Positions 9,110 through 18,969 of a stretch of 24,159 bases of DNA are shown piece after piece. Positions within the stretch are counted from its first letter, which is position 1; the number at the start of each line of letters is the position of its first letter. This DNA comes from Mnemiopsis leidyi (Eukaryota > Ctenophora > Tentaculata > Lobata > Bolinopsidae): contig JH155219.1 in assembly GCA_000226015.1 (NCBI GenBank), positions 314,765-338,923 on the forward strand, given 5' to 3'. The notes beneath the pieces were generated by a model. The model saw only the letters and a list, made by a program, of their open reading frames with translations. It was not told the origin of the DNA and made no database searches. The position numbers and the translations under genes were made by a program.

Positions 9110-11118
9110 TCACATGGAGTAAGGCACAGTTCCGATATCGCTGAGCTCCCTTCTGCGGAGGTAGCAAGCTGCCAGCATGGTGAGGATCTCAAACACAGCA
9201 ACACTGCAAACCACGATTATAACGAGCATTGACTGAGCTGTGGGAAATACATCCATCAGTATAATTATTAGGGTTATAGTCACGCGATGCTAAAATTGTC
9301 TTTACTCGTTAAAATTTTAAGTCTGATAAGTATTGCATACCTTTACCGAGCTATGCCTATATAAATCTAGCTATATAAATCTAGCTATATAAATCTAGCT
9401 ATGTAATTAGGAAACATACCTAGCTATTTATGCAGTATATATCGAATCAGAAATCAGGAACTATAACTAGTGCCAGTGGTGAGCGCAAAATGTTAATTTA
9501 TAAATAAAATATTCATGTCAATATATTTATATTCATATTAATTTATATTATGTTAACGAAACACTGTTTCAAACTTTTAACAATAGCAGCTAAAACTTAC
9601 ACCCCAGAAAGTCGTTAATTTTAGACTTGCAACCGTCGTTGTAAGAATTTGCAATAGTGCACACAATTGGACTATCTGAAATTGTATTCATTTCAAGTCT
9701 AATAAGATGGTATGAAAAACTTAAAAATTTTAGGAATTAAATGACCTGGCCTTGACTTCATTTCTTACAGTTACAAGTCATAGCTTAGAGTAAGATTGAA
9801 AATGAACATTAAAAACTGACTTATGCTGTTTACAGCTGTTTTAAACTGTATCACATCAAGAAGCACCCATATCATACCTGAGAAATGCTCGAATTTACCT
9901 TGGCAACAAGACTTGGGAAGATTGATAATGACGTCGAGATTGTAGTCCATCTTACTTTCGTAACCACAGCAACTCAGCAGTTCTTGTATCGCATCCACTG
10001 CTTGGTCAGCACTGCTAGTTCCGTCCCCGTACTGTTAAACAACTAAATTCAAAACTAGCTTCTTAGAATAATTGTTTTTTAATATTAGACTGTCATACTG
10101 ATACAAAGAAGCCTGGTGCATGGCAATGGCATGAACGAATGTGATACAGTTTATGTTTTTCGTATAAGGAGCTTGAAAACCAAGTTTTAACTCAACATTC
10201 ACGGCCTACGTTATCTATCGTCTTTTTAACTGCTTCGTCGATTTGACTCTCTATCTCTGAACGTTCCACTGCGTAAAGAATACCTGAGCAAAATTAGAAT
10301 GAATTTTTTTCTCTTGAAATTGCATCCAATTTCCAAAAGTACTTTTTAAATCTCAGCATGGGCAGTGTAGAGCCTTAGGTATACTAAAATATACTTATAG
10401 TTATAGAGTTAGACGAAGTTACGATTCTTTCCAACAAGTTTGCCTGGGGACCTTAGTCTTTGTTGTGGACCGTAGAGAGAGCCCCGCAGCGCCCGGTGAC
10501 AACAAGTAAACTATTAAACTTACCAATCGCGATTTGAAGAAGGAGCAGTACAAGCATAAGTGTGAAGTAGAACGCCAGAAGGACATGGTTCTGAAGACAG
10601 GCTCCCAAACAGCCAAATAGAGAGACGACCACTACCAAACATCCTAGTGCTATCAAGAAGTACCTGAAAAGGAAATTTCAATTTCGAATTAAACGTAGAG
10701 TTGGTCTTAGAGTAAGAGTAGCGGAGTTACATAATATTTTTCAGTGTTGATGTGAAGCAGGGGACGGCGGTGGTGCTGCTATAGGGTTTGGATTCGTGTT
10801 TAAATCTACACGGTTTTTTTCTTCATGGTTTTACTTCTTTAACTTTTAGCACTAAACAATCATTGCCCATTGGCACTACAAGTACATCACTGTAAATGTA
10901 GCCTAGTGTATGTAGCTAACTAAAGTACAGTAAATGTTTAGACAGACTTACGCAGCTACATCAATAGCGGACACGTCGTCAACATCGGTAAACTTGTTAA
11001 CACTGATCCTGACGTACACTCCACATCCCAGTAGGACACCTCCAGTCAGCAAAGTACAAAAGTTTAGTCCAAACAGAATTACTCGGATTGTCCCCGCCAG
11101 GAAGTCTTGGCAGCCCAT
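9110..11118 (-). CDS. Tetraspanin, 238 aa, six exons, complete
   Basis: Exons on the minus strand: 10952-11118, 10524-10663, 10210-10283, 9899-10031, 9601-9675 and 9110-9237. They join in frame to exactly 239 codons including TGA. Tetraspanins are four-pass membrane proteins that organise laterally assembled membrane microdomains with partner receptors. Seen here: TM1 at about residues 10-35, TM2 at 57-75 ending in the conserved GCLGAC, QNHVLL, TM3 at about 83-105, a large extracellular loop at 106-197 with the family hallmark CCG (148-150), PKSCC (166-170), and further Cys at 177 and 187, then TM4 at about 199-225 and a short basic tail. The six loop cysteines fit the three-disulfide class. 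Cys residues beside the membrane segments are plausible palmitoylation sites. The length matches the family. The start is the only Met with the MGCxDF-type N-terminus before TM1. The subfamily was not assigned. Confidence 0.95.
9357..9398. repeat. Three perfect tandem 14-mers (CTATATAAATCTAG)
   Basis: Units at 9357, 9371 and 9385 are identical, within the last intron of the tetraspanin gene. Degraded pieces (CTAGCTATTTATG) follow to about 9435. Confidence 0.85.
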
Positions 11119-12090
11119 CTTGTCTGCTAAAGTTGTATGTGAAGGTCTTACTCTTCTAAGTTTTATACTCTGTGCGTTGTGTATCAGTATATCACTATCC
11201 GTATGCAGTCTACTCTACCCCACTTGGTAGTACGGACGCGACGCAAAGCACTCCTTGAACATACATTAATGTATCCAGATTCCAGCAGCACTATCAGAAC
11301 TGTAGCACTGTGGAAAACTAGGCCTAGGTTGCTCAAAACTAAAAACTAAGTAAAAATTAAGTTATAAGCAAACAATACTAATTGTAGCAAAATGAAACTA
11401 GTATAGTGAAACTAATGAACTAATCACAATGTGATTCTGGTAATATAGTCAGATGAGGTGTACATTTCTACAAGCTGACGAAACATTGCAATCATTAGTC
11501 AAAGTAAAGCACGTGTTTTTTTTCTTTAAGTTAAAACGTCGCCAAATGTTTTAACTTAGGAACTGACACCAAACACGCCCAGTTTAAACTGCTGTACAGC
11601 ATTTGAAAGAAAATGAGAAGCCACGTAGTTGAAATGAATGAACTGAAGAGTTGGTGGTGACACAATTCATCTTCGGAGTAAGTTGACACTCTTATCGCTA
11701 TCAGCCGGGGCTTAGACAAAAGTCACGTGTGGGCTATCTTAGCTCAAATTTCAGTGCGTATAACCTAAAACTACTAACAAATGTCCAGATATACGGGCCA
11801 ATATACAGCAGAAAAGAAAATGGACACTTAGTAGGTATCATCGTTTCATAAAATAATAATATTACTCTTACAGATCATCAATGATCAAAATGTAATTTGG
11901 AGGAAGGTAGACTTAGAAAAATTCCAAATTGGCATCTGTTTCACCTTCGGAATTTTCACGTGATACCTCATCATGATCATAGTCAAAGTACCAAACCTCC
12001 TACTTGTTTTGGTTCACAATAATTATAGATACTTTCTTACAAAACATGACCCAGTGAAAAAAACTGAAAACGTAATATTTTTCTCTGCAA
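11119..12090. other. Intergenic region between tetraspanin start and ARL stop
   Basis: The two minus-strand genes are in tandem, so this holds the ARL 3' UTR and the tetraspanin promoter. No coding exon, TATA box close to the tetraspanin start, or clear AATAAA on the minus strand was seen. The frame at 11531-11719 has no splice or family support. Confidence 0.5.
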
Positions 12091-13344
12091 TCATCCTTCA
12101 GTCCAGAATTTAAGCTGATTGGTAGATTTAAGAAGTTGTTTCAACTGAACCATTGCTTCAAGTATCCCCACGTTCTTGGTCACAGAAGTTCCCATTACGG
12201 TACACGGATGGCTTCTGAAAAATAAATTGACTTGAACTTCACAGTGAAATTGAAAATAGCAAAATCTCTCTATCAATTGAATTGAACCCTATAACGTATC
12301 GTTTTCTTGCTTTAAATGTTAAATTTCAAACCTGCCCAGCTGAAAGATGTCGAGGTGCATAGCAAGCTGCTCTGGCGATGCTGCACTCAGCCTGTCCTGC
12401 TTGTTTGCCAGAACTATTACTGGAGCATTCTCGGGCATGTTCGGGTTCGACATGACCTCGTGCAGAGCTGACCGGGCTTCCTGGCATAGGAATGTGACAG
12501 TAAGTTGTATAGAGTTAGCTTCAATTATTTAGATTTAGCAAGAATTAGCTACGGTAACCTAGAGTAAGCTACAGTATAGCTACTGCTAGAATGTATCTAG
12601 GTATCTAGAATTATATAAGCTAGAGTTAGCTCGAGTTGGCTAAAAGTAGCTATAATCAGCTTAATGTAGCTTGAGTTAGTTAGAGATGGCTATATAAGTA
12701 AATAGCTAAAGTTATCTAGAATTAGCTATAGAGTTAGCTGGGATAAGCCAATATTAGCTAGAGTTAGCCAGCATTAGCTAGAGTTAGCTAGAATCAGCTA
12801 GAGTTTATAGTGCCAATTAGTTCACCATATCTGCTATCTGCTGGCTATAGGGTTGAACCAAATTGCATTGATAGATATAGATCACAACTTCGCCGTAATT
12901 CACTTACTGCGAATCTGGAGTGGTCAGCGCTGTCTACCATAAACATGACAGCTCGACAAGCAACGAAATAGTTGCTCCAAAGTTTCCTCAGTTTTTCCTG
13001 TCCTCCAATGTCCCACATTGTAAACCTTAGCCCTGGGTGGTTCATTTTCATTCATGGTCGCATAAAATTGAAAGGATTATATCCGCTTTGTGATATAATC
13101 CTTATTCCGGTTTTATACCTAATTTAAGGTAAACCACTGATATTTCCTCACCCTTTATAGGATTAAAGACGTCCACGTTGTACCCAGTGGTGGGTTGGGT
13201 GGTGAGGCACACTTTGATCTTCATCCAGTAGAAGAGACTGGACTTGCCCGAGCCATCTAGACCAAGGAGCAGCACACTTGGAATATCCAGAGGTATCGAG
13301 TTGAGAACAAACGTCTCATCGCTTTTAGAGAAGCCGCAACCCAT
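12091..13344 (-). CDS. ARF-like (ARL) small GTPase, 196 aa, four exons, complete
   Basis: Exons on the minus strand: 13152-13344, 12908-13032, 12332-12480 and 12091-12214, joining in frame to 197 codons including TGA. ARF/ARL proteins switch between GDP and GTP states to recruit effectors in membrane and ciliary traffic. Motifs seen: Gly2 (N-myristoylation) followed by Cys3 (possible palmitoylation), P-loop GLDGSGKSS (28-36), switch I PTTGYN (51-56), switch II WDIGGQEKLRKLW (71-83) with the catalytic Gln at 76, and NKQD (132-135). The G5 position reads GTSV near 164-167 where most ARFs have a C/S-A motif. P-loop Ser35 replaces the Thr usual in ARFs, which is still compatible with Mg2+ binding. 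The acceptor cccag|GG at 13032 restores the family's continuous switch region. It was not assigned to a numbered ARL. Confidence 0.95.
12540..12812. repeat. Degenerate GAGTTAGCTA minisatellite in an ARL intron
   Basis: About 25 diverged units of TAGAGTTAGC/TAGAATTAGCT type with a period near 10-12 bp fill most of the intron between ARL exons 2 and 3. The most regular part is 12720-12808. Confidence 0.8.
13072..13103. repeat. Perfect 12-bp inverted repeat, hairpin in ARL intron 1
   Basis: AAGGATTATATC (13072-13083) and GATATAATCCTT (13092-13103) are exact reverse complements separated by 8 nt. The hairpin sits in the middle of the 119-nt first intron (13033-13151), where it would bring donor and acceptor closer together in the pre-mRNA. 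Confidence 0.85.
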
Positions 13345-13720
13345 TAGGAAGGGTTTAGTTCTAAGTGTGATTTATAGATCCCGCAGATTTTAAACTAAGT
13401 ATGATGTAAACAATGGAAGAACATGATATTGATAATGAGGAGAAAATGTGGAAACAATCAGACCAGGGCACCAACACGTGGAAGCAGGAGATAATATGAC
13501 TGACGAGATAACTTCATCAATCAGTGCAGCAAATAATACCATGCATGCCACGTGTTGAGTAGCTTTCTAATCGTGTGCTGAGATGGTTCCGGCTGTTCAT
13601 ATAGTACAATACAGTGTTACTGGGTTACACCGGCCGATATCGGATAACTGATATTTGGAATGTTAATGTCATCGTCATGAACGAGTCACAACACGAATCT
13701 ATATCATAGCAGTTATAACT

Positions 13721-13721
<1 letters not shown>

Positions 13722-13778
<57 letters not shown>

Positions 13779-13813
13779 GGTCCTGTCCCTAGTCCCTGTC
13801 CACNNNNNNNNNN

Positions 13814-13901
<88 letters not shown>

Positions 13902-13902
13902 A

Positions 13903-13966
<64 letters not shown>

Positions 13967-13967
13967 A
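13722..13967. repeat. (CCCTGT)n microsatellite with an assembly gap
   Basis: A hexanucleotide array, nearly perfect, with a few interruptions (CCGGTCC, CCTAGT, CCATGT). Ten N bases at 13804-13813 mark a gap, so the true array is of unknown length. On the minus strand it is (ACAGGG)n: runs of three G with 3-nt spacers, the standard pattern for a parallel G-quadruplex. It is not the metazoan telomere repeat (CCCTAA). Confidence 0.95.
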
Positions 13968-14053
13968 CTTTCCCTCTTCCTGTCTATGTTCCCGTCTTTG
14001 TCTCTATCGGAAACAGAAAATTGAGACATTGTTTCTAAACTCAAAATAATTAC

Positions 14054-14059
14054 TTTATT
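14054..14059 (-). terminator. AATAAA poly(A) signal, minus strand
   Basis: TTTATT on the plus strand reads AATAAA on the minus strand, about 205 nt past the stop of the 287-aa gene. Confidence 0.45.
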
Positions 14060-14263
14060 TGCTGAAATGATTTAGATCATCTTGTAACGGAAATTATTAT
14101 TAAATACGAATCATCCAAACTTAAGTTTAATTCAGAAAATATTTTTTACCTTCAATTATTGCCACAATCTGACAAATGAACATTAATAATCAATTGAAAG
14201 TCTCATTGTACACATTATTTTTTCTACAAATCTACTCTAATTAGAAATCTACAACAAGTGTCC

Positions 14264-15949
14264 TCAGCCGTGCTCGATACACATTGTGTTGACTCCGTAG
14301 AAAATGTGCTTCTTCTCCTTCGGTTTTCTAATATCCGGCAAAGGTTCGCTGTGCTTCTCGTTGAACGCTTTAAGGATATCGTGCTTCCAACTTTTTTTGT
14401 AATCAATTAAACTTTTGTTGGAAGGAGCAGTGGTCTGCAACGCCTGAAGTGATTTTAAATTAGGTAATGAAACCGTAATTTCTCGAAGCAATTTTTAATT
14501 TCAAAGTGACGTCCATGTCCTGAAAACACGTATTGTTAAAAATGTACAAACACTCACGTTTATCGCAAAACCATGTGTTCGACTATAGTGAGTCTCTTTA
14601 AGAGACTTGAGGTGACTCTTGTGTTTGTTGAAAGTCTCAGCAGTGACCTTCTGTTCATTCGGTCGTGGTACCACAGATGGTCTCTGAGTGATGAAACTTA
14701 GAATTAGATAGAATCAAATGACAAAAACAAGTCCATGTGTAACTGAGTAACGGAGTAGGTAAAAACAGATGCACTGCATGAATATGTGTTATTAACCCAG
14801 TCGCTGTTGATAGTTTCTGTTCTCCAGGGACAACCTTTAGTACTAGATCTTAGATCTGGTTTAAACTCCCTGTTAAAGGCCAACACTGGCTCAGGATCGT
14901 ATTCACCTGGGACAATGGTCAATAAGGGATGGATAGAGAACTACAAAGTTTACATGTTCATTGTTTTCAAAATCTTGGTAACGTTTTGTTGATCTTCGAT
15001 CCCATAAAATGAAATTAATATTTCTAAGTGTAACTAACTAAAAAACTGACCATCTGAGTCTTCAGCATTGTCAACCTCTTCTTCAATAACAGCAGCAACT
15101 TTAGTTGGGGGCTTGTGTTGAGGGAACAAATCTTTCTGAGACAGATGGGAGAAGTAGGTGTGCTGCTGAGGAAACTCCAGCTTGATCTGAGAATCCTGGA
15201 TGTTGATCCTCTGAGGTTCGGTCACTAGGTGATCGTGAGGACGAGTGTTGGACCTCTTGAGGGCAGTCAAGTTGTAGACCTGGTACTGGGCTACCTCGCT
15301 GAGGGCAACCGGGTTGTCACAAAGAAAGTAACATAAAGTCTTAATGCAAAGTCGTGTAATTCCAATTCATTCTCAACTCGGTTCTTTAGCATTTTTGTGG
15401 CCATGTTAACAAAATAGGTACTGTTTTTTGCAATTCAAGTTGGAATTAAATAATATTGTGTTACACTGTTAACGAAATATTAAATTTAAACTCACTGCAA
15501 AATAATGTATTCAACAGAAACACTAACCCCGGCAAATATTCAAAGCCCGCACTAAAGTGTCGGTGCCCCTTGATTTTGGCTCTGTCTGTGTCCGACGTGG
15601 AAACGTGAAGCCCGTAGTCCTCCCCTCGACCCCATTTTTGTCCCTGAGGTCTGGGTAAACCGGAGCCAGTGCTGTTGTATCTGCAAAGATTGGTTGTTTC
15701 GTCAATTATCGGTAATTTAGGTTTACATTTAGGGTTATGATTTATCAATGGGGAGATCACAAGTATTAGTATTACGCATGTTCTTAAAATGTTCGAGTTA
15801 CTTCTTCAATTAGAATAGAATCCTTCAATCATGTTTATATCAGCACCCAGTTTACGACTGCCAACAAGTCAAAAACCTGAATATTATTCTCAAGCTCAGA
15901 ACCTGTCACTGTTGTTGAAGGCTGCAAAGTACACCGTACAGATTTTCAT
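14264..15949 (-). CDS. Unrecognised 287-aa protein, six exons, complete
   Basis: Exons on the minus strand: 15903-15949, 15528-15680, 15051-15298, 14797-14906, 14558-14683 and 14264-14443. Intron phases agree (2, 2, 1, 0, 0) and the exons join to exactly 288 codons including TGA. I do not recognise the family. The protein has no signal peptide, membrane segment or long coiled coil. It is hydrophilic, rich in His, Tyr, Lys and Pro, with an acidic patch (EEEVDNAEDSDGEYDPEP) in the middle, and it ends in KKHIFYGVNTMCIEHG. Short aromatic/proline motifs spread over a 200-300-aa soluble protein resemble many axonemal microtubule-associated or inner proteins, but that is only a guess from composition. 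The first exon is short (15 codons) and its ATG is the only one that gives the required phase-2 donor. Exon 3 starts at CGAG after ctcag, the only acceptor in phase. Confidence 0.8.
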
Positions 15950-16024
15950 AGAAATGAGAATAGCACAAGCAAATTCTGACGAGTTTCAACAAAAACTGTA
16001 GGAACACTCACAAAAACTTTGAAG

Positions 16025-16534
16025 CTGTTTGTCTGTTGGGCGCTAGCGGTGTTATCACCCTGTCCGAACGAAATGTATTGGAGAGTGAACCGAACACAGG
16101 ATTCGGCATATTCCTCGACACTAAAATTACTTCGCGTGCTGAATATTTAGACCGAATTTATAAGTTATGTCATGTGAAGGAGTATACTGTCGGCAGTCAA
16201 GTATTTATAGAAACAGCTGCGTATTGGCAGTGAGAAAGTTTGTAGTTTGCTTATTTAATTTTAGAGTTTGTAGGTACAGCGATCAACAGGGAAAAGAATT
16301 GTTTTTGAAAAATGAAACCAAATTCCCGTTGCAAGGAGGAATCTCACAATCTTTTAACGCACAAATAAGTAAAATACGTTGCCTTGTATACTAATTGCAC
16401 GCACTAAATATTAAATAACCACAATATTTATGTGTTAGCATGGAAACAAAATATCGGAATATGAAATTGTTCAGGATCTTTTTAAGTACAGCACTCAGTT
16501 CAAAGAGATTTTAATGGACATGCTTCGAGCTTAA
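16025..16534 (+). CDS. Small unrecognised gene, 3' exons; start not found
   Basis: Three plus-strand blocks fit together: about 16025-16229 (donor CA|gtgaga), 16265-16385 (acceptor tttag, donor CTT|gtatac) and 16439-16534 (acceptor gttag, stop TAA 16532-16534). Phases are 2 then 0. The joined product of about 140 aa reads like normal globular coding sequence, with SERNVLESEPNTGFGIF in the first block, QGGISQSFNAQI in the second and YEIVQDLFKYSTQFKEILMD in the last. I recognise no family. The first block has no ATG, so an upstream exon is needed. One option is ATG 15831 with a phase-1 donor near 15868 joining acceptor gaag at 16024, which would overlap the opposite-strand gene. The introns would be only 35 and 53 nt. 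It may be a real compact gene or a decaying copy. Confidence 0.5.
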
Positions 16535-18969
16535 TGCACATCGAGGATTATCTATCGTAGCTTCTTGAAGTTGACCGTTCCTGTTTGTGCAGTGGGAAAT
16601 CAGAACTTTTGTCAAAGAAAGTCATCTTGGCCCAAGGCTAGACCCAGTGTCTCTGTATTTAATTTAGGCATGCAATAGTAAAACGTGAAACTTTCAAATC
16701 ATAAAATATGTAAGCTCGTGACAATTATATGAATATGATTGGATGGTATAATTCTGTAACTGTAAGTGTACATGTAACCATAACAGTGATAGTTGATACA
16801 TAACACTACAATAACATAATTCGATTAAATACTTAGCCTTACGTTGCGGCAGCAGGCCAGACAACGTCTAACTACTAGTATTATAATAATATAATCATCC
16901 AAAATTAACGGTATGATCAAGTGACTGAATATCATTTCCTTAATTGTTTATAGTAAATGTTACTATTCGCATGCGTTGTTTGACTGTAGGTGATGCATTG
17001 AGTCCGAAGGAGCCCAAGCACTTTATAAAGATCAGATGTCACTTTAATTAGTGATATTGTGCGAAACAAACACTTGCACAACCACCGGTCATCAATGACC
17101 TGACCTTATATTAGTATTACAAATGCCCTGATTATTTCAGTTTTACTGAAATTATCAAGGCCTCGGGAAATTATCAATTACCTCGGGAAGATGCTGTATG
17201 AAATCGCTGTGGCGGAATTGTGATTTATGTTAAATAATTTGTGCAGTGTCATTTAATTTTATGCAAATTTATTGATTATGTCAATTCAATTTAATTTGCA
17301 GTAATCAATATAAAGATTCAATTTAATAAACAAGGTGGGGCAGCGACAAACGAAAGGCAAGGAAATTTTTGAGTAGGAACTATTCAACTAGAATTAGGAA
17401 AGATCATCATCAAGATTATTTTGAAAATCTTTATAATTTCCGGAACCACTTCCAGATCCAACAACAACACAAAAGTTACAGTGGCACTTGTAGTTTTACA
17501 ACTAAAGATCGTCACGAAGTAACTATGAACAATGTCTTAATGAAACTAAAAAATGGAGCAGTACAAAGTATAGCTAAAGACTTGACTTCGCGGCGAGCCT
17601 CTGCCGTGCTGCCAACCAACTCATCACATGACATGATGGTGCTGACTGATTGGTCGTTGATGCAAAACGGTACACTGTGAATGGAAAACGGGGCCTCCCT
17701 ATCTCGAATAAAAGTGCCCCTCTGACTGTGTAGCATGCTAGCAGTTTAGATCAATCCTTTTAAAACGCTATGTCATGCAAAACAAATTGTTTAACGACAC
17801 GGCACTTTGTTCTCCGTCCACTGTAAAACTTTTAAATTTCTGCATGAATGCACATTATATATAATGAGGTTTAAAACGCAGTTTACAACGTTGATTGGCC
17901 ATTGTTATGTTGCGCTGGAATCCAGTAACAATTAGTTAGCTGAAGAAATTACGTAAAGCTTTACTGTAAAGTTTTTTTTGTACTTATAGTCAGATCGCGT
18001 TTTGCATTTCAGTTTCACTGAACCTAGCAGTACGCATAAAACGAGAATTTTCATTTAAACAGATCAATCATGTCGAAAATTAAACATTAATGGGTCAATA
18101 TCAAATAAATTTTAAAATAAAATTTCAGCCCAACCATGAAAATGAAAATCCAAATATAAACAACTTCAAAATAAAAGTATGGTCAGTTATAATAGGAAAA
18201 TAGACCATTTAGCCAAGACGAACAAAAAGTAATTATGTTCTGTTCTCAAAGTTTCCATGGAGATGGCAAAATTACCGCAGGCTAATTGGGATATCTTTAT
18301 GGCTCAGGCAAATTACCATTTAACGGCTTAAACTTTTTCTTCTTTAACAGTAAATTTTAAAGATGTATCTGTAAAATAAAAACTTAACTACCATTCTTTA
18401 ACAATTTGTAACATTAACCGACGACCAATACTTTAGTCCTTGAGTAACATATGAGTATTTCAAACAATCAAAGCATGCAATATAGCGTCTACCAACATGG
18501 AAATAGAATATGCTCTAAATTAAAAAGAACAACTTATAAAATAAAACGCTGAATGTTTTAAGAGGAGTCATTAACCAGTCCGAAATTTCTCCCGTTTTTG
18601 AGCCTGAAGAGAGACGGTTGCGACCCCCCTTTCATGAGCCTCAACTTCCCACAAAGGAAGGAAGCCGCTTGAAAACTGCAAACAATAAACACACCGTCCT
18701 CATGTTCAACGACAACCCTAACCTGTTAAAAACTAAACACATCAAATCAAATTTAACCTATTTGTAAACACACCTCGGTAAAAATTTACAACGTATTAAT
18801 CTCTGATTATATCGAAATCACCAAACGAGGGTTAAAACAACTGTCGAATATTCTTCATCTCATTTCCCATCTTAATTCTTAAACAATCTACTTGGCGGAA
18901 TGCATCACTTCGCAGTCTTTAAATTCTAACTTTCTGAAAATCAGATCATCTAGATCTATTACATGGATC
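16535..18969. other. Gene-poor stretch of 2.4 kb
   Basis: AT-rich DNA with no supported exon on either strand. A 104-codon frame at 17369-17680 (+) opens on TTG, has its first ATG late and no flanking splice signals that join it to anything. AATAAA occurs at 17325 and 17706 (+). No RNA gene or transposon ends were recognised. Confidence 0.5.

Larger units (their letters stand above)
13345..14263. other. Intergenic region between the 287-aa gene stop and the ARL start
   Basis: It holds the ARL promoter side, the CCCTGT microsatellite and the 3' flank of the next gene. No supported coding sequence was seen. The long Asp-Arg frame across the microsatellite is an artefact of the repeat. Confidence 0.6.

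Noticed and set aside
13722-13967. Interstitial telomere repeat
   Set aside because: The unit is CCCTGT, not the CCCTAA of animal telomeres, and no true telomere units are mixed in.
13625-14044. Minus-strand frame encoding a long Asp-Arg repeat
   Set aside because: It is a translation of the CCCTGT hexanucleotide array through an N gap, starts on a non-ATG codon and has no splice signals linking it to other coding sequence.
17369-17680. Plus-strand open frame of 104 codons
   Set aside because: It begins with TTG, has no family match and no flanking splice sites in phase. It is probably chance in AT-rich DNA, though a degraded exon cannot be excluded.
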